Shown piece after piece: positions 1 through 8,375 of a stretch of 62,711 nucleotides of DNA. The first letter of the stretch is position 1. Each line of letters opens with the position of its first letter. The position numbers and the translations under genes were made by a program. Below the pieces are notes generated by a model that searched no databases, was not told where the DNA came from, and saw only the letters and a list, made by a program, of their open reading frames with translations. Origin of the DNA: an uncultured Clostridia bacterium (GTDB lineage: Bacteria > Bacillota > Clostridia > Christensenellales > UBA1242). The DNA lies in contig CALWJY010000001.1 of assembly GCA_944381135.1 (NCBI GenBank), positions 154,595 through 217,305 of the forward strand, read 5' to 3'.

Positions 1-20
1 ACAAAACCACACTTATGTTT

Positions 21-1211
21 TCAAGAAACTTTTTCTTTGATTTTATGATAGGTGATTTTTATGATTTCAGCTGCTTTCAAAACTTCTTCATCAGTCATAT
101 ATGCATTGAAACTTATTCTGACACTTGAGATTATGTCCTCTGGCGAAACGCCTATTTTTTCTAAAATTCTGTTTCCAGCTTTCTTTGACGAACACGCACT
201 GCCAAGCCCAACAATCACACCCTCTTGATTGAGCGCATGAAGCATTGTCTCACCCTTAACCCCCTGAAAAACTAAATTTTCAATATATGGAGAACCACAA
301 AAATCTCTTATAACAACGCCATCACAATTTTCAATCTTAACGGCACCATTTTGCAGATTTTTGCACGCATCATCACAAGTCAAACCAACTTTATTCTCCT
401 TAAGCGCTGAATTAAATACATTTTTCAGACGAGAAACTCGCAAAAAATTGGTCTTTTCAACAATCAACTCAACCGCTTTCCTCAACTGCATAATTCCGGA
501 GACATTTTCCGTTCCCGAACGCAACCCAAATTGCTGACCACCACCTTGAAAAATCTCCTTAAGCGCCCCTTTGTTTTTGACATAAAGCCCAGCAATACCC
601 TTTGGCGCATGAAATTTATGCCCGCTGAAAGAATATAAATCAACAGCAGTTTGTCTAAGCACAACCGGAATTTTCATAAAACCTTGAACGCCATCAACAT
701 GCAAAATTGCCTTTGGACATTTTTTCAGTTTGATTTCAGAAATCTTTTTCAAATCATTGATTGCTCCGGTCTCATTGCTGACATGCATAATGCTGATTAG
801 GCGCGTTTTTTCATTCAAAACTTTTTCCAAAGCACGCAAATCAACGCATCCATCAGATGCAAGCGGAACAAAATGAACAACACACCCATCCATTTCAAGT
901 TTCTTGGCAACATTATAAACTGACGGATGCTCGCCCTCCGAAAAAACATATTCCCAAGCACCCTTTCTGAACGAACCCTTAATTGCAAGATTGTTACTTT
1001 CAGTTGCACAGCCTGTGAAAAGAATGTTTCCTTCACTTGCACCCAATCTTTTAAGTAAAAATTTTTCAGTCTCAGAAATCAACTTAGAAACTTGCATAGA
1101 CTCTTCTGACAATGCAGACGGATTGAAAAACTGTTCACAAGAAAACTTCTTATGAACCTCCACACACTCTTCAAACATTTTTGTTGTCCCAGCATTGTCA
1201 AGATAAATCAT
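21..1211 (-). CDS. Cysteine desulfurase, NifS/IscS class
   Basis: A PLP enzyme that takes sulfur from cysteine as an enzyme-bound persulfide for Fe-S cluster or tRNA thiolation. It is 396 aa, the usual family length. The N-terminus MIYLDNAGTT is typical; HVDGVQ (171-176) holds the cofactor-binding Asp; Lys199 in SGHKF is the Schiff-base lysine; Cys340 in GLGSACSS is the persulfide cysteine in the long loop of the IscS-like group. The gene runs off toward the window's left edge, so its downstream partner (often thiI in Firmicutes, or an iscU) cannot be seen. The SD before the ATG is weak. Which acceptor it serves is unknown. Confidence 0.93.
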   Translation of the reverse strand: MIYLDNAGTTKMFEECVEVHKKFSCEQFFNPSALSEESMQVSKLISETEKFLLKRLGASEGNILFTGCATESNNLAIKGSFRKGAWEYVFSEGEHPSVYNVAKKLEMDGCVVHFVPLASDGCVDLRALEKVLNEKTRLISIMHVSNETGAINDLKKISEIKLKKCPKAILHVDGVQGFMKIPVVLRQTAVDLYSFSGHKFHAPKGIAGLYVKNKGALKEIFQGGGQQFGLRSGTENVSGIMQLRKAVELIVEKTNFLRVSRLKNVFNSALKENKVGLTCDDACKNLQNGAVKIENCDGVVIRDFCGSPYIENLVFQGVKGETMLHALNQEGVIVGLGSACSSKKAGNRILEKIGVSPEDIISSVRISFNAYMTDEEVLKAAEIIKITYHKIKEKVS

Positions 1212-1402
1212 ATTCTCACACTTCCCCGCTTTATAAAGTCGAAAAATTAAAAAATTAAAATATCAAAACAAAATTTAAAACAAGCAAAATTTAAGCAAAA
1301 AATTGCACAAATTTTCAAAACAAATCAAGTCCACAATTTCAAAATATTGTGGAGATACACAACAAAAACTCTGCATACCACCACAATATGTTGACATCAC
1401 TT
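1212..1402. other. Intergenic spacer with a 9-bp inverted repeat
   Basis: A-rich spacer between pheT and the desulfurase gene. The arms ATATTGTGG (1344-1352) and CCACAATAT (1381-1389) form an inverted repeat just past the pheT stop. There is no T-tract, so it is not a classical terminator. No ORF is seen. Confidence 0.4.
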
Positions 1403-3814
1403 TTAATTTTCTCTCAGTTTTGCTCCAAACCTAAATTGCAAACTTTTAAGAATTTTGTTGACCGCTTGATTGATTTCATCACCTGTCAAAGTTTTTTCTT
1501 CACTCATGAAAACAATCTTATACGCCATGCTCTTCTTTCCCTCGCCAAGAGCATCGCTGCGATACACATCGAACAAATTGACATCATAGAAAATTTTGCC
1601 AGAAGCAGATTTGATGGCAGACATCAACTCTTCATTTGTGATTTTTTCATCAACCACAATTGCAATATCTCTTTCAACAGGAGGAAATTTGGAAACTTCC
1701 TTTGTGCTGTGTTCTTTTTCAGGAAGACTTGAAAGATAGTCTGTGTCAAGTTCGCCATAATAAACATCTTGTCCAATGTCATAGTTTTTCAAAACGGTCT
1801 TATGAATCTTTCCAAACCAACCAACAACAGTTCCATCTTCAGCCACAATGTCTGCACTCACCCCACTGTGAAGATATGGCTCTTTTGAGCGTTGAAGTTT
1901 ATATTTCAAGGAAGTCCCAACAAGCAAATTTTCAACAACACCTTTAAGATTGAAAAAGTCAAAACCACTCTCACAAACTGCAAATGAAAGTCTGTCATTT
2001 TCAACAGGAAGTTCAGTCAATGGCAGTTTTTTTGGAAGATAAATTTTTCCTTGCTCAAAAAATCTCAAATCTTTGTTTCCAACAGACAAATTATATGCCA
2101 CATCAAGCAACATTGCATGAGCCATCACCGTTCTGACAGTTGACAAATCTTCACTGATTGGATTGGCAACTTTGATGACATTTCTTCGCACATCATCTTC
2201 CGCAAGCAAAAGTTTGTCGCATGCAGACGCAGAATATAAGGAATAGTTCAAAGTTTCATAAAAACCCTCATCCACGAGGATGTTTTTCAACCCATTTTCA
2301 AATTGCAAACGTGGCTCAAACCCGCCCATTGTGGTTGAACAATTTTCAAAAACAATTCCGTCGATGTTGTTATAAAAATCATATCCATAAATTCTTATGA
2401 CTTCCTCTGCAATGTCATTCACAGTTTTGATGTCTTCTCGAATTGCCGGCACAACGCAAGTCATTTCGTCGCCAACAATGTCAGTTTCAATTGCAAGGCC
2501 ATTCAAAATCTTTGTCATTTCTTCTTTTGAAACCTCAAAACCAAGAATTTTGCAAACTTTTGAATAGGAAATCTTCAAAACTTGTTTTTGGTTTAATTCA
2601 GTTTTGCAAAAATCCACAATCCCACCAACAATGTCTCCACATTTCAATTTGTCAACAAGATGCAATGCACGCTTAAGTGCAACGGAAGGTAAATTGATGT
2701 TGACACCTTTGGAATATCTCGCTGACGAATCTGTGCTGAGCCCAAACTTTTTTGCAGTCAGACGAACACTTTTCAAGTCAAACACCGCACATTCAAAGAC
2801 AGTTTCAGTTGTCGAATCACTTATACAAGAATTCACACCACCAATCACTCCCGCAATAACAACAGGTTTGTTGGCATCAGCAATCACCATAACATCCTTG
2901 TCGAGTTCGTATGTTTGCCCATTCAAAACCGCAATTTTTTCACCTTTCTTTGCTTGACGAACAACAATTTGATGTCCATCCAAATATTTATAGTCAAAGG
3001 CATGCATAGGTTGCCCTTGCTCCACCAAAACATAGTTTGTTATGTCCACCATTGTGTTGATTGGTTTAATTCCAACTGAAAACAATCTGCTTCTAAGCCA
3101 CAGCGGAGACCTTGTCAATTTGATGTTTTTGATGTATGAAGCAGAATATCTTGGACAATTTTCAGTTTCAACATCAACTTTCACATATTTGTTGACGTCA
3201 TCACCAACCGTTTTATACGAAATGTCAAAATCTTTAAATTTTTTGCCAAACATCGCGCAAATTTCACGAGCAATTCCAACCACACTGTTGCAATCTGGAC
3301 GGTTTGGAGTCACATTGATGTCAAAAACAACATCGTTCAAAAGCAAAGCATCCTCAATTTTTGTGCCAGGAACAAAATCTTTTGGCAAAATCAAAATTCC
3401 GTTAATGCTTGCGCCTTCAAAATAATTTTCATCAATGCCAAGTTCTTCACCAGAACAGAACATTCCATCACTCTTCACACCGCGGAAATTTGAAGGTTTG
3501 ATTTGAACTCCATTGCACAAATCAGCCCCCTCCAAAGAAACCGGCACATTTGCACCCTCAAAAACGTTGGTTGCAGATGTGACAATTTGAACTTCCTTGA
3601 ATCCAACATCAACGCTGCAAACAACCAATCTGTCAGCCTGCGGATGTTTTTCAATTTTTTCAATTTTGCCAACATAGACATCATGCAAATGTTCATTTAT
3701 ATACACAATTTCTTCCACCTCAAAACCTGAAACAGTCAATTTGTCAGCAATTTGCTCTGGTGTCAAACCTTTCAAATCAACAAAATCTTTCAACCAATTG
3801 TAAGAAACTTTCAT
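1403..3814 (-). CDS. pheT: Phenylalanyl-tRNA synthetase beta subunit
   Basis: The beta chain of the alpha2-beta2 PheRS, which carries the tRNA-binding and editing modules. It is 803 aa, normal for bacteria. The start MKVSYNWLKDFVDLKG is diagnostic, followed by the EMAP/tRNA-binding-like domain (about 40-150), the B3/B4 editing region, B5 and the synthetase core, and a C-terminal anticodon-binding ferredoxin-like domain (last ~95 aa, ending FGAKLREN). An AAGGAGA SD precedes the ATG. It lies 220 bp downstream of pheS on the same strand, a longer gap than usual because a dispersed palindromic element (3957-4009) sits between them. Confidence 0.97.
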   Translation of the reverse strand: MKVSYNWLKDFVDLKGLTPEQIADKLTVSGFEVEEIVYINEHLHDVYVGKIEKIEKHPQADRLVVCSVDVGFKEVQIVTSATNVFEGANVPVSLEGADLCNGVQIKPSNFRGVKSDGMFCSGEELGIDENYFEGASINGILILPKDFVPGTKIEDALLLNDVVFDINVTPNRPDCNSVVGIAREICAMFGKKFKDFDISYKTVGDDVNKYVKVDVETENCPRYSASYIKNIKLTRSPLWLRSRLFSVGIKPINTMVDITNYVLVEQGQPMHAFDYKYLDGHQIVVRQAKKGEKIAVLNGQTYELDKDVMVIADANKPVVIAGVIGGVNSCISDSTTETVFECAVFDLKSVRLTAKKFGLSTDSSARYSKGVNINLPSVALKRALHLVDKLKCGDIVGGIVDFCKTELNQKQVLKISYSKVCKILGFEVSKEEMTKILNGLAIETDIVGDEMTCVVPAIREDIKTVNDIAEEVIRIYGYDFYNNIDGIVFENCSTTMGGFEPRLQFENGLKNILVDEGFYETLNYSLYSASACDKLLLAEDDVRRNVIKVANPISEDLSTVRTVMAHAMLLDVAYNLSVGNKDLRFFEQGKIYLPKKLPLTELPVENDRLSFAVCESGFDFFNLKGVVENLLVGTSLKYKLQRSKEPYLHSGVSADIVAEDGTVVGWFGKIHKTVLKNYDIGQDVYYGELDTDYLSSLPEKEHSTKEVSKFPPVERDIAIVVDEKITNEELMSAIKSASGKIFYDVNLFDVYRSDALGEGKKSMAYKIVFMSEEKTLTGDEINQAVNKILKSLQFRFGAKLREN

Positions 3815-3956
3815 CTCTTTTCTCCTTATTTATTTCTTTTCGCATTTCACTTTTAACTCTTTTCTTATTTTTATCTTTTTCATTCATAAGTTTCATTTTT
3901 GCTTGCATTCAAAACTTATCAACTAAATTCAAACATATATTCGTTCTTTAATTACA

Positions 3957-4009
3957 CAACATATTGTGTATTATGTTGCATATCACGCATCATATTGAGG
4001 TATTATGCA
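3957..4009. repeat. Dispersed palindromic element, copy 1 (degenerate)
   Basis: Member of a three-copy family (others at 34373-34426 and 43423-43473). It shares CAACATATTG, then a GTATTATG / TTGCATA core, and ends in GGTATTATGCA. It lies between pheS and pheT. Confidence 0.6.
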
Positions 4010-4034
4010 AACAACTTACACCTTTCAGCCATCA

Positions 4035-5054
4035 TCATCTCATTTGTTTCAAAAATCTCAAATCGTTTCTAAACAGATATTTGATGTTTGGAATTTTGTT
4101 TGTCACCATAACACTCCTGTCAATTCCCGGACCAAATGCAAAACCACTATATTTGTTGCTGTCAATTCCTGCCATTTCCAAAATTCTTGGGTTGACAATT
4201 CCTCCCCCGAAAAATTCTGAAAAGCCTGTCCCCTTGCAAAGCGAACAACCTTTACCTCCACACATCTGGCAAGTCGCATCAATTTCAATTGATGGCTCTG
4301 TGAATGGGAAATATGCAGGTCGAACTCTCATTTTGACATCCTTTCCATAAAGTCGGACAGCCATTTCTTTGACCATTGTCATGAAATCTTTAAGGCTGAC
4401 ATTTTCATCAATCACAAGCGCCTCAAATTGATTGAAGATTGGCGAATGAGAACTGTCATCATCATTTCGATACACTCTGCCCGGACATACAATTTTAAAT
4501 GGAGGCTTGAACATATGCATCGCTCTGACTTGCGCTGGAGATGTGTGCGTTCTGAGCAAAATGTTTTCTGTGATATAGAGAGAGTCTTGCATGTCTCTTG
4601 CAGGATGATTTTTAGGCACATTCAAAGCCTCAAAGTTGTTATAGTCAGTTTCAATTTCTGGAGTTTGAATGACAGTGAAACCCATTTCGACACACATTTC
4701 CATAAATTTGTTGTTGAAACGCGTCAAAGGATGCAAAGCCCCACGCTTCACACCTTTGCTCGGCTCTGTGATGTCCACTTTTTCTTTTTCCATATCGGCA
4801 AGCAATTTTTCATTTTCCAAATTTGCCCATTTTTCAGACAATTTCTTTTCAATTTGTTCTCTGACAGAATTTGCCAAACTTCCAATCTCTCGACGCTCTT
4901 CAGCAGGCACATCTCTCATTCCTCGCAAAATCTGAGTCAATACACCCGCCTTGCCAAGATATGTCACACGCACCTCGTCCAAACTTTTCAAGTCAGAAAC
5001 TTTTTCAATTTCACAAAGTCCATTTTTCAAGATTTCTTCAAGTTTTTGTTTCAT
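4035..5054 (-). CDS. pheS: Phenylalanyl-tRNA synthetase alpha subunit
   Basis: The catalytic alpha chain of PheRS. The open frame extends upstream to 5168, but MKQKLEEILKNG at 5054 is preceded by AGGAG and follows the T-box terminator, so 5054 is the start (339 aa, standard length). An N-terminal coiled coil (about 1-85) is followed by the class II catalytic core with RTHTSPAQVRAM, the Phe-site region and FGPGIDRSVM (motif 3). A Cys-rich insert (CQMCGGKGCSLCKGTG) near residue 275 resembles the zinc-ribbon-like segment seen in some clostridial PheS. Expression is controlled by the T-box leader at 5104-5472. Confidence 0.97.
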   Translation of the reverse strand: MKQKLEEILKNGLCEIEKVSDLKSLDEVRVTYLGKAGVLTQILRGMRDVPAEERREIGSLANSVREQIEKKLSEKWANLENEKLLADMEKEKVDITEPSKGVKRGALHPLTRFNNKFMEMCVEMGFTVIQTPEIETDYNNFEALNVPKNHPARDMQDSLYITENILLRTHTSPAQVRAMHMFKPPFKIVCPGRVYRNDDDSSHSPIFNQFEALVIDENVSLKDFMTMVKEMAVRLYGKDVKMRVRPAYFPFTEPSIEIDATCQMCGGKGCSLCKGTGFSEFFGGGIVNPRILEMAGIDSNKYSGFAFGPGIDRSVMVTNKIPNIKYLFRNDLRFLKQMR

Positions 5055-5103
5055 TTCATTCTCCTCATTTTTTGAAATATGACAAGCATTTTTAAATTGT
5101 CTC

Positions 5104-5472
5104 AAACAAAAAACCGCCCTAAACATTAGGACGGTTGAAAGGCCGTGATACCACCTAACTTCACGCACTTAAAGTCATGATTGAACAATCAATCAAAGAA
5201 GCACGCCTCATTGAGACAATTTACGCATGTCAAACGGCGACCCCTACACAAAGTTCAACATCACTGCATTTCAATCCAAACCACAAGAGCAACATCAATT
5301 TCAAAAAAAATGTCTCCATTTTTATTTGTTTATTATGCAATTTTGCAAACTTCTTCAAGGCACAGCTCTGAAAGTGAATTCAATTCTTCGTTTCAACCTG
5401 TTCTCAGCAAACACAGGCTCTCTGTGTGAAACAGTCAAGAAAATACTACTCTTTCGTCATCGCCTTTAAACA
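5104..5472 (-). ncRNA. T-box riboswitch, Phe-specific, leader of pheST
   Basis: Read on the minus strand, the leader begins with a GATGACGAAAGAGTAG-type stem I start. It contains GAATTCAC, in which TTC (Phe) is the likely specifier, and the T-box sequence TTAGGTGGTATCACGG (about 5143-5158) that pairs with the uncharged tRNA acceptor end. It finishes with a terminator, AACCGTCCTAA / TTAGGGCGGTT plus T-tract (5104-5135). Uncharged tRNA-Phe would stabilise the antiterminator and allow pheST transcription. The ileS leader in this window shows the same codon-then-AC layout at its specifier. Confidence 0.9.
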
Positions 5473-5478
5473 ATAAGA

Positions 5479-5507
5479 ATTGTATCACACATACAAAATT
5501 AAGTCAA
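5479..5507 (-). promoter_or_regulatory. SigA-type promoter of the pheST T-box leader
   Basis: -35 TTGACT (5507-5502), 17-bp spacer, -10 TACAAT (5484-5479). Predicted +1 is near 5472. Confidence 0.85.
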
Positions 5508-5524
5508 ACATTTTTTCAAATAAT

Positions 5525-5553
5525 TTTGCACTCTGCCAATTTTGTGATAAAAT
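5525..5553 (+). promoter_or_regulatory. Promoter giving a probably leaderless rluA-type mRNA
   Basis: -35-like TTTGCA (5525-5530), 17-bp spacer and an extended -10 TGaTAAAAT (5545-5553). Seven bases past the -10 is the A of the ATG at 5560, so +1 coincides with the start codon. No SD is present. Confidence 0.65.
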
Positions 5554-5559
5554 TGAAAC

Positions 5560-6546
5560 ATGAACGATTTTGAAGAGCTTTTAATTTCAGAAACAAAAAT
5601 CTTAAAACAGCCCACAATTTTCTTCTTCCTCAAGAGTCATGGTTTTTCCGAAAACTACATCAAAAATTTAAGAAATGCACAAAATTCAATTCTTTTAAAT
5701 GACTTGCCCGTCACAATTCGTGCAAAAATTAAACCCGGAGACATCCTTAAAGTTTCAAAAAATCCAAACAAAAGCACAAACATTCAACTTTGCGGAGGCA
5801 AATTGGACATACTTTTTGAAGATGATGATTTTCTCATCGTAAATAAGCCACACAATCTTGCTTGCACTCCAACAAGGTCTCATTATGCAATGAATTTAGG
5901 TGGACAAATTTGCAACTATATGAAAAATCAAACCAACAAATTTGTGCTCAGAATTTTAAATCGCCTCGACCGCGAAACTGCAGGAATTGTGGTTATTTCA
6001 AAGAATGTCATTTCATATGGCAACATGAAAGATTTGAAAAAAGTATATCAAGCCATTTGCTTCGGTCAAATTCAGAAGAAAATGACAATCAATTCACCAA
6101 TTTTGACGAAAACCGAAAATGGAATAAATGAAATCAGAAGAGTTGTTTCGCCTGATGGAAAAAGTGCCGTAACGCATGTGACGCCAATCAAAGAACTTTG
6201 TGTGAACAACTGTAAAATGACATTGCTCAGCCTCGAACTTGAAACCGGCAGAACACATCAAATCCGTGTTCACCTTTCAAGCATAGGACATCCCCTTGTT
6301 GGAGACAGCCTATATTCCTTTTCGCCCTTACAAACTCCACAAAATTTTCAAAATCAAACTGAAACTTTTTCAAGCAAAACAGATTTGTTGCGCCCTGCAC
6401 AAATTTCCAATTCACCCTTTTCATCATTCCCAACAACCCACACCATGCTTTTGCTCAAGAAAATTTCTTTCACACATTTTCGCATAAACAAGCAAATTGA
6501 AATTGAAATTCCATATCCACAAGATTGGAAAAAATTTTTAGATTAA
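5560..6546 (+). CDS. RluA-family pseudouridine synthase
   Basis: Converts uridines in rRNA or tRNA to pseudouridine. It is 328 aa. An S4-like N-terminal region (about 15-75, with the SxxYIKNLRNAQ pattern) is followed by the catalytic motif LNRLDRETAG (Asp nucleophile near residue 138) and the family signature TGRTHQIRVHLSSIGHPLVGD. A linker insertion lies near the C-terminus (about 255-290). The ATG has no SD and probably lies at the transcript's first base. It is divergent from pheST and shares the 5055-5560 region with it. The exact RNA target (RluB/C/D or a YlyB-like target) cannot be told from sequence. Confidence 0.9.
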   Translation: MNDFEELLISETKILKQPTIFFFLKSHGFSENYIKNLRNAQNSILLNDLPVTIRAKIKPGDILKVSKNPNKSTNIQLCGGKLDILFEDDDFLIVNKPHNLACTPTRSHYAMNLGGQICNYMKNQTNKFVLRILNRLDRETAGIVVISKNVISYGNMKDLKKVYQAICFGQIQKKMTINSPILTKTENGINEIRRVVSPDGKSAVTHVTPIKELCVNNCKMTLLSLELETGRTHQIRVHLSSIGHPLVGDSLYSFSPLQTPQNFQNQTETFSSKTDLLRPAQISNSPFSSFPTTHTMLLLKKISFTHFRINKQIEIEIPYPQDWKKFLD

Positions 6547-6766
6547 ATCGGCATTCAAAATTCAAATGCACACTCAAAATAAAACAAACAATCAATTCAA
6601 TCTCACAAAATATATTCAATTTAAAATAAAATAAGCAACCAAATGAATAAAAATAATGAAAACAATAACAAGAAAACAGCAAAAAAACAATAAAACAGCA
6701 ATTAAATAATTATTAAATAAACATTAGAACCATATTAAAGACAAAACAATAATTAAAATCAACCAA

Positions 6767-6802
6767 CTAAAAAATCCACCTGATTTTTGGTGGATTTTTT
6801 AG
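6767..6802. terminator. Bidirectional terminator between rluA and the mini-gene
   Basis: Perfect 14-bp inverted repeat CTAAAAAATCCACC (6767-6780) / GGTGGATTTTTTAG (6789-6802) with an 8-nt loop and A/T tracts on both sides. It serves the convergent genes on either side. The 6547-6766 stretch upstream is A-rich and holds no ORF. Confidence 0.85.
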
Positions 6803-6812
6803 TTTGGGAAAA

Positions 6813-6974
6813 CTATTTGCAACATTTTGAACTTGAAGATTTTGCAGAAGTCTTTGCATTTGTCTTAGCTTTTGCAGAAGACCCAGACTTTGCGCCACTC
6901 ATTTTTGAAGTAGCTTCTTTTGAAGCCTCAGAGTTCATGTTTGCGTTTGTCTTGTTCTTTTTTCTTCCAAACAT
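6813..6974 (-). CDS. 53-residue Lys/Ser/Ala-rich mini-protein with a C-terminal Cys pair
   Basis: A short ORF with a near-perfect AGGGAGGT SD five bases before its ATG, TAG stop at 6813-6815, and its own terminator at 6767-6802. The protein starts MFGRKKNKTN, continues as a low-complexity stretch of K, S, A and T, and ends SSSSKCCK. It has no membrane segment or signal peptide and is very basic. I recognise no family. The strong SD and tight terminator argue that it is translated; the function is unknown. The start MFGR recalls that of the 29940-30893 protein, but nothing else matches. Confidence 0.7.
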   Translation of the reverse strand: MFGRKKNKTNANMNSEASKEATSKMSGAKSGSSAKAKTNAKTSAKSSSSKCCK

Positions 6975-7344
6975 AGTTTACCTCCCTTTTTCAAGGCATA
7001 TCACCTTGTGATAATATTTTGGCAAAATGCGTCAGTTTTATACATGTTTGGAAAGATTTTTCGTAAATCTCGTTCAAAATTTTAAATGACATTTTTTCTG
7101 TTAAACTCTGTTAAACAAAAAATCAACATAAAACTAAATCGTTCAAATTCTTTAAAAATAGAAATTATAAATAAAAAAATGAAAAATAAAAAAAGAAAAG
7201 CAATGCTTCATTTTGAATTGCACACTTTTCTTAAATTTAATCTTCTTTCAAAACACATTTAAAACTTGAAGATTGAAAGGTTTGACACAACAAAAAATAT
7301 GAAACCCTCGTTTTCAAACACTTCAAACATTTATGAACGAACGC
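6975..7344. other. Intergenic region upstream of the mini-gene
   Basis: AT-rich, with no credible ORF. On the minus strand a weak promoter-like pair (TTGCCA then TGATAT, 16-bp spacer, near 7005-7030) could drive the mini-gene. A short TGTTAAACTCTGTTAAAC duplication lies near 7100-7118. Nothing else is seen. Confidence 0.35.
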
Positions 7345-7722
7345 TTATTTTTTGCTTGATTTTTTCTTTGATTTCTTGTCTTCTTCGTCAAGAAGGTTAT
7401 AGTATTCATCAAAAACATCCATTGCAACCTTTTCGTCTGCTTCAACCATAAGGACAGGCTCTTTTCCTGCTTCCTCATGAACGTAAAAAACAATTGCTTC
7501 ATCATCGTTGATGTTTTCAATTTTGTCAATTGGTTTCAAAACGCAATAGATTTTGTTGTTGAATGGAATCACAGCAATTTGCTCGAAAGAAATCTGTCTG
7601 CCATTTCCGTCAACAAGCACCAATGGGTCTTTGTTGTTTTCATCAAGCAAGATGTCAATAACGTTTTGTCTTTCTGCTCTTTCTGACGCCTCTTCAATTT
7701 TTTGAATTTTTTTCTTATCCAT
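7345..7722 (-). CDS. DUF1292 family protein (YrzB-like)
   Basis: A small acidic cytoplasmic protein of unknown function, 125 aa. The DUF1292 core covers about 25-115 (PLVLVDGNGRQISFEQIAVI, then YCVLKPID and EAIVFYV), with a Lys-rich tail KSKKKSSKK. It follows ruvX with a 2-nt gap, the same pairing as yrrK-yrzB in Bacillus, which supports both calls. The SD AGGAGAG lies before the ATG. The family is conserved in Firmicutes and has no established biochemical role. Confidence 0.9.
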   Translation of the reverse strand: MDKKKIQKIEEASERAERQNVIDILLDENNKDPLVLVDGNGRQISFEQIAVIPFNNKIYCVLKPIDKIENINDDEAIVFYVHEEAGKEPVLMVEADEKVAMDVFDEYYNLLDEEDKKSKKKSSKK

Positions 7723-7724
7723 AC

Positions 7725-8159
7725 CTACTCTCCTTTTTTATTTGGATTTTCATCAAGATAGTTCTGCAATATGATCTGCGCCGAAACCTTGTCAAGAAGC
7801 TCCTTGCGCTTTTCCCATTTGATTTTTGCTTCTTTCAACAGTTCTTCTGCTTCAAATGATGTGTATCTCTCATCCTGAAAAGCAACTTCAACACCTGTCG
7901 AAACCCTCAACTTTTCTGCAAACTCGCGCACAACTTTTGTCATCTCACTTTCTGTGCCGTCCGCATTGAGAGGAAGCCCAAAAACAACCAAATTCACTGT
8001 TTTTTCTTTAATCAAATTGGAAAAATATGCAAGATCTTTTTCTTCAGTCTGAGTTTTATAAATATGGTCTGCGCTTGCAATTGTGGAGGACAAATCTGAA
8101 AATGCCACCCCAATTCTTGCCTTACCATAGTCCAAACCCATTTTTCTTGAATATTGCAT
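7725..8159 (-). CDS. ruvX: Putative pre-16S rRNA nuclease / Holliday junction resolvase-like YqgF
   Basis: An RNase H-fold protein that matures the 5' end of 16S rRNA in E. coli; older annotation calls it a resolvase. It is 144 aa from ATG 8159, chosen because GGTGG precedes it. The TTG-initiated frame to 8174 has no SD. The first catalytic Asp lies in MGLDYGKARIGVA, and further motifs are VVFGLPLNADG, the acidic FQDERYTS and the KVSAQIILQNYL helix. It is followed at once by DUF1292, as in Bacillus. Confidence 0.93.
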   Translation of the reverse strand: MQYSRKMGLDYGKARIGVAFSDLSSTIASADHIYKTQTEEKDLAYFSNLIKEKTVNLVVFGLPLNADGTESEMTKVVREFAEKLRVSTGVEVAFQDERYTSFEAEELLKEAKIKWEKRKELLDKVSAQIILQNYLDENPNKKGE

Positions 8160-8375
8160 ATGCCACCATTTCAAGAAGAATCCATCTTCTTAAAAGATAT
8201 TTTACCTATTTTTTTACAATTAGTCAAACAAAACGCAAAACAAATTTAAAAATTCGGAAAATATTTCCAAATCTAAATTCGAACCCACAGTTCTAAATCA
8301 CAGTTTTAAATCAAAATTCCGAATTACAATTCAAAATCACAATTTAAGAATCAAATTCAGAAGTTTTCGCTTTTT
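8160..8375. other. Intergenic spacer polA-ruvX
   Basis: AT-rich spacer with short AAATCACA/AAATTC-type repeats near 8270-8345. No ORF and no clear terminator. Confidence 0.3.

Noticed and set aside
6787..7011. 74-aa plus-strand ORF near 6.8 kb
   Set aside because: It is antisense to the 53-aa mini-gene, which has the SD and terminator. The plus frame has neither.
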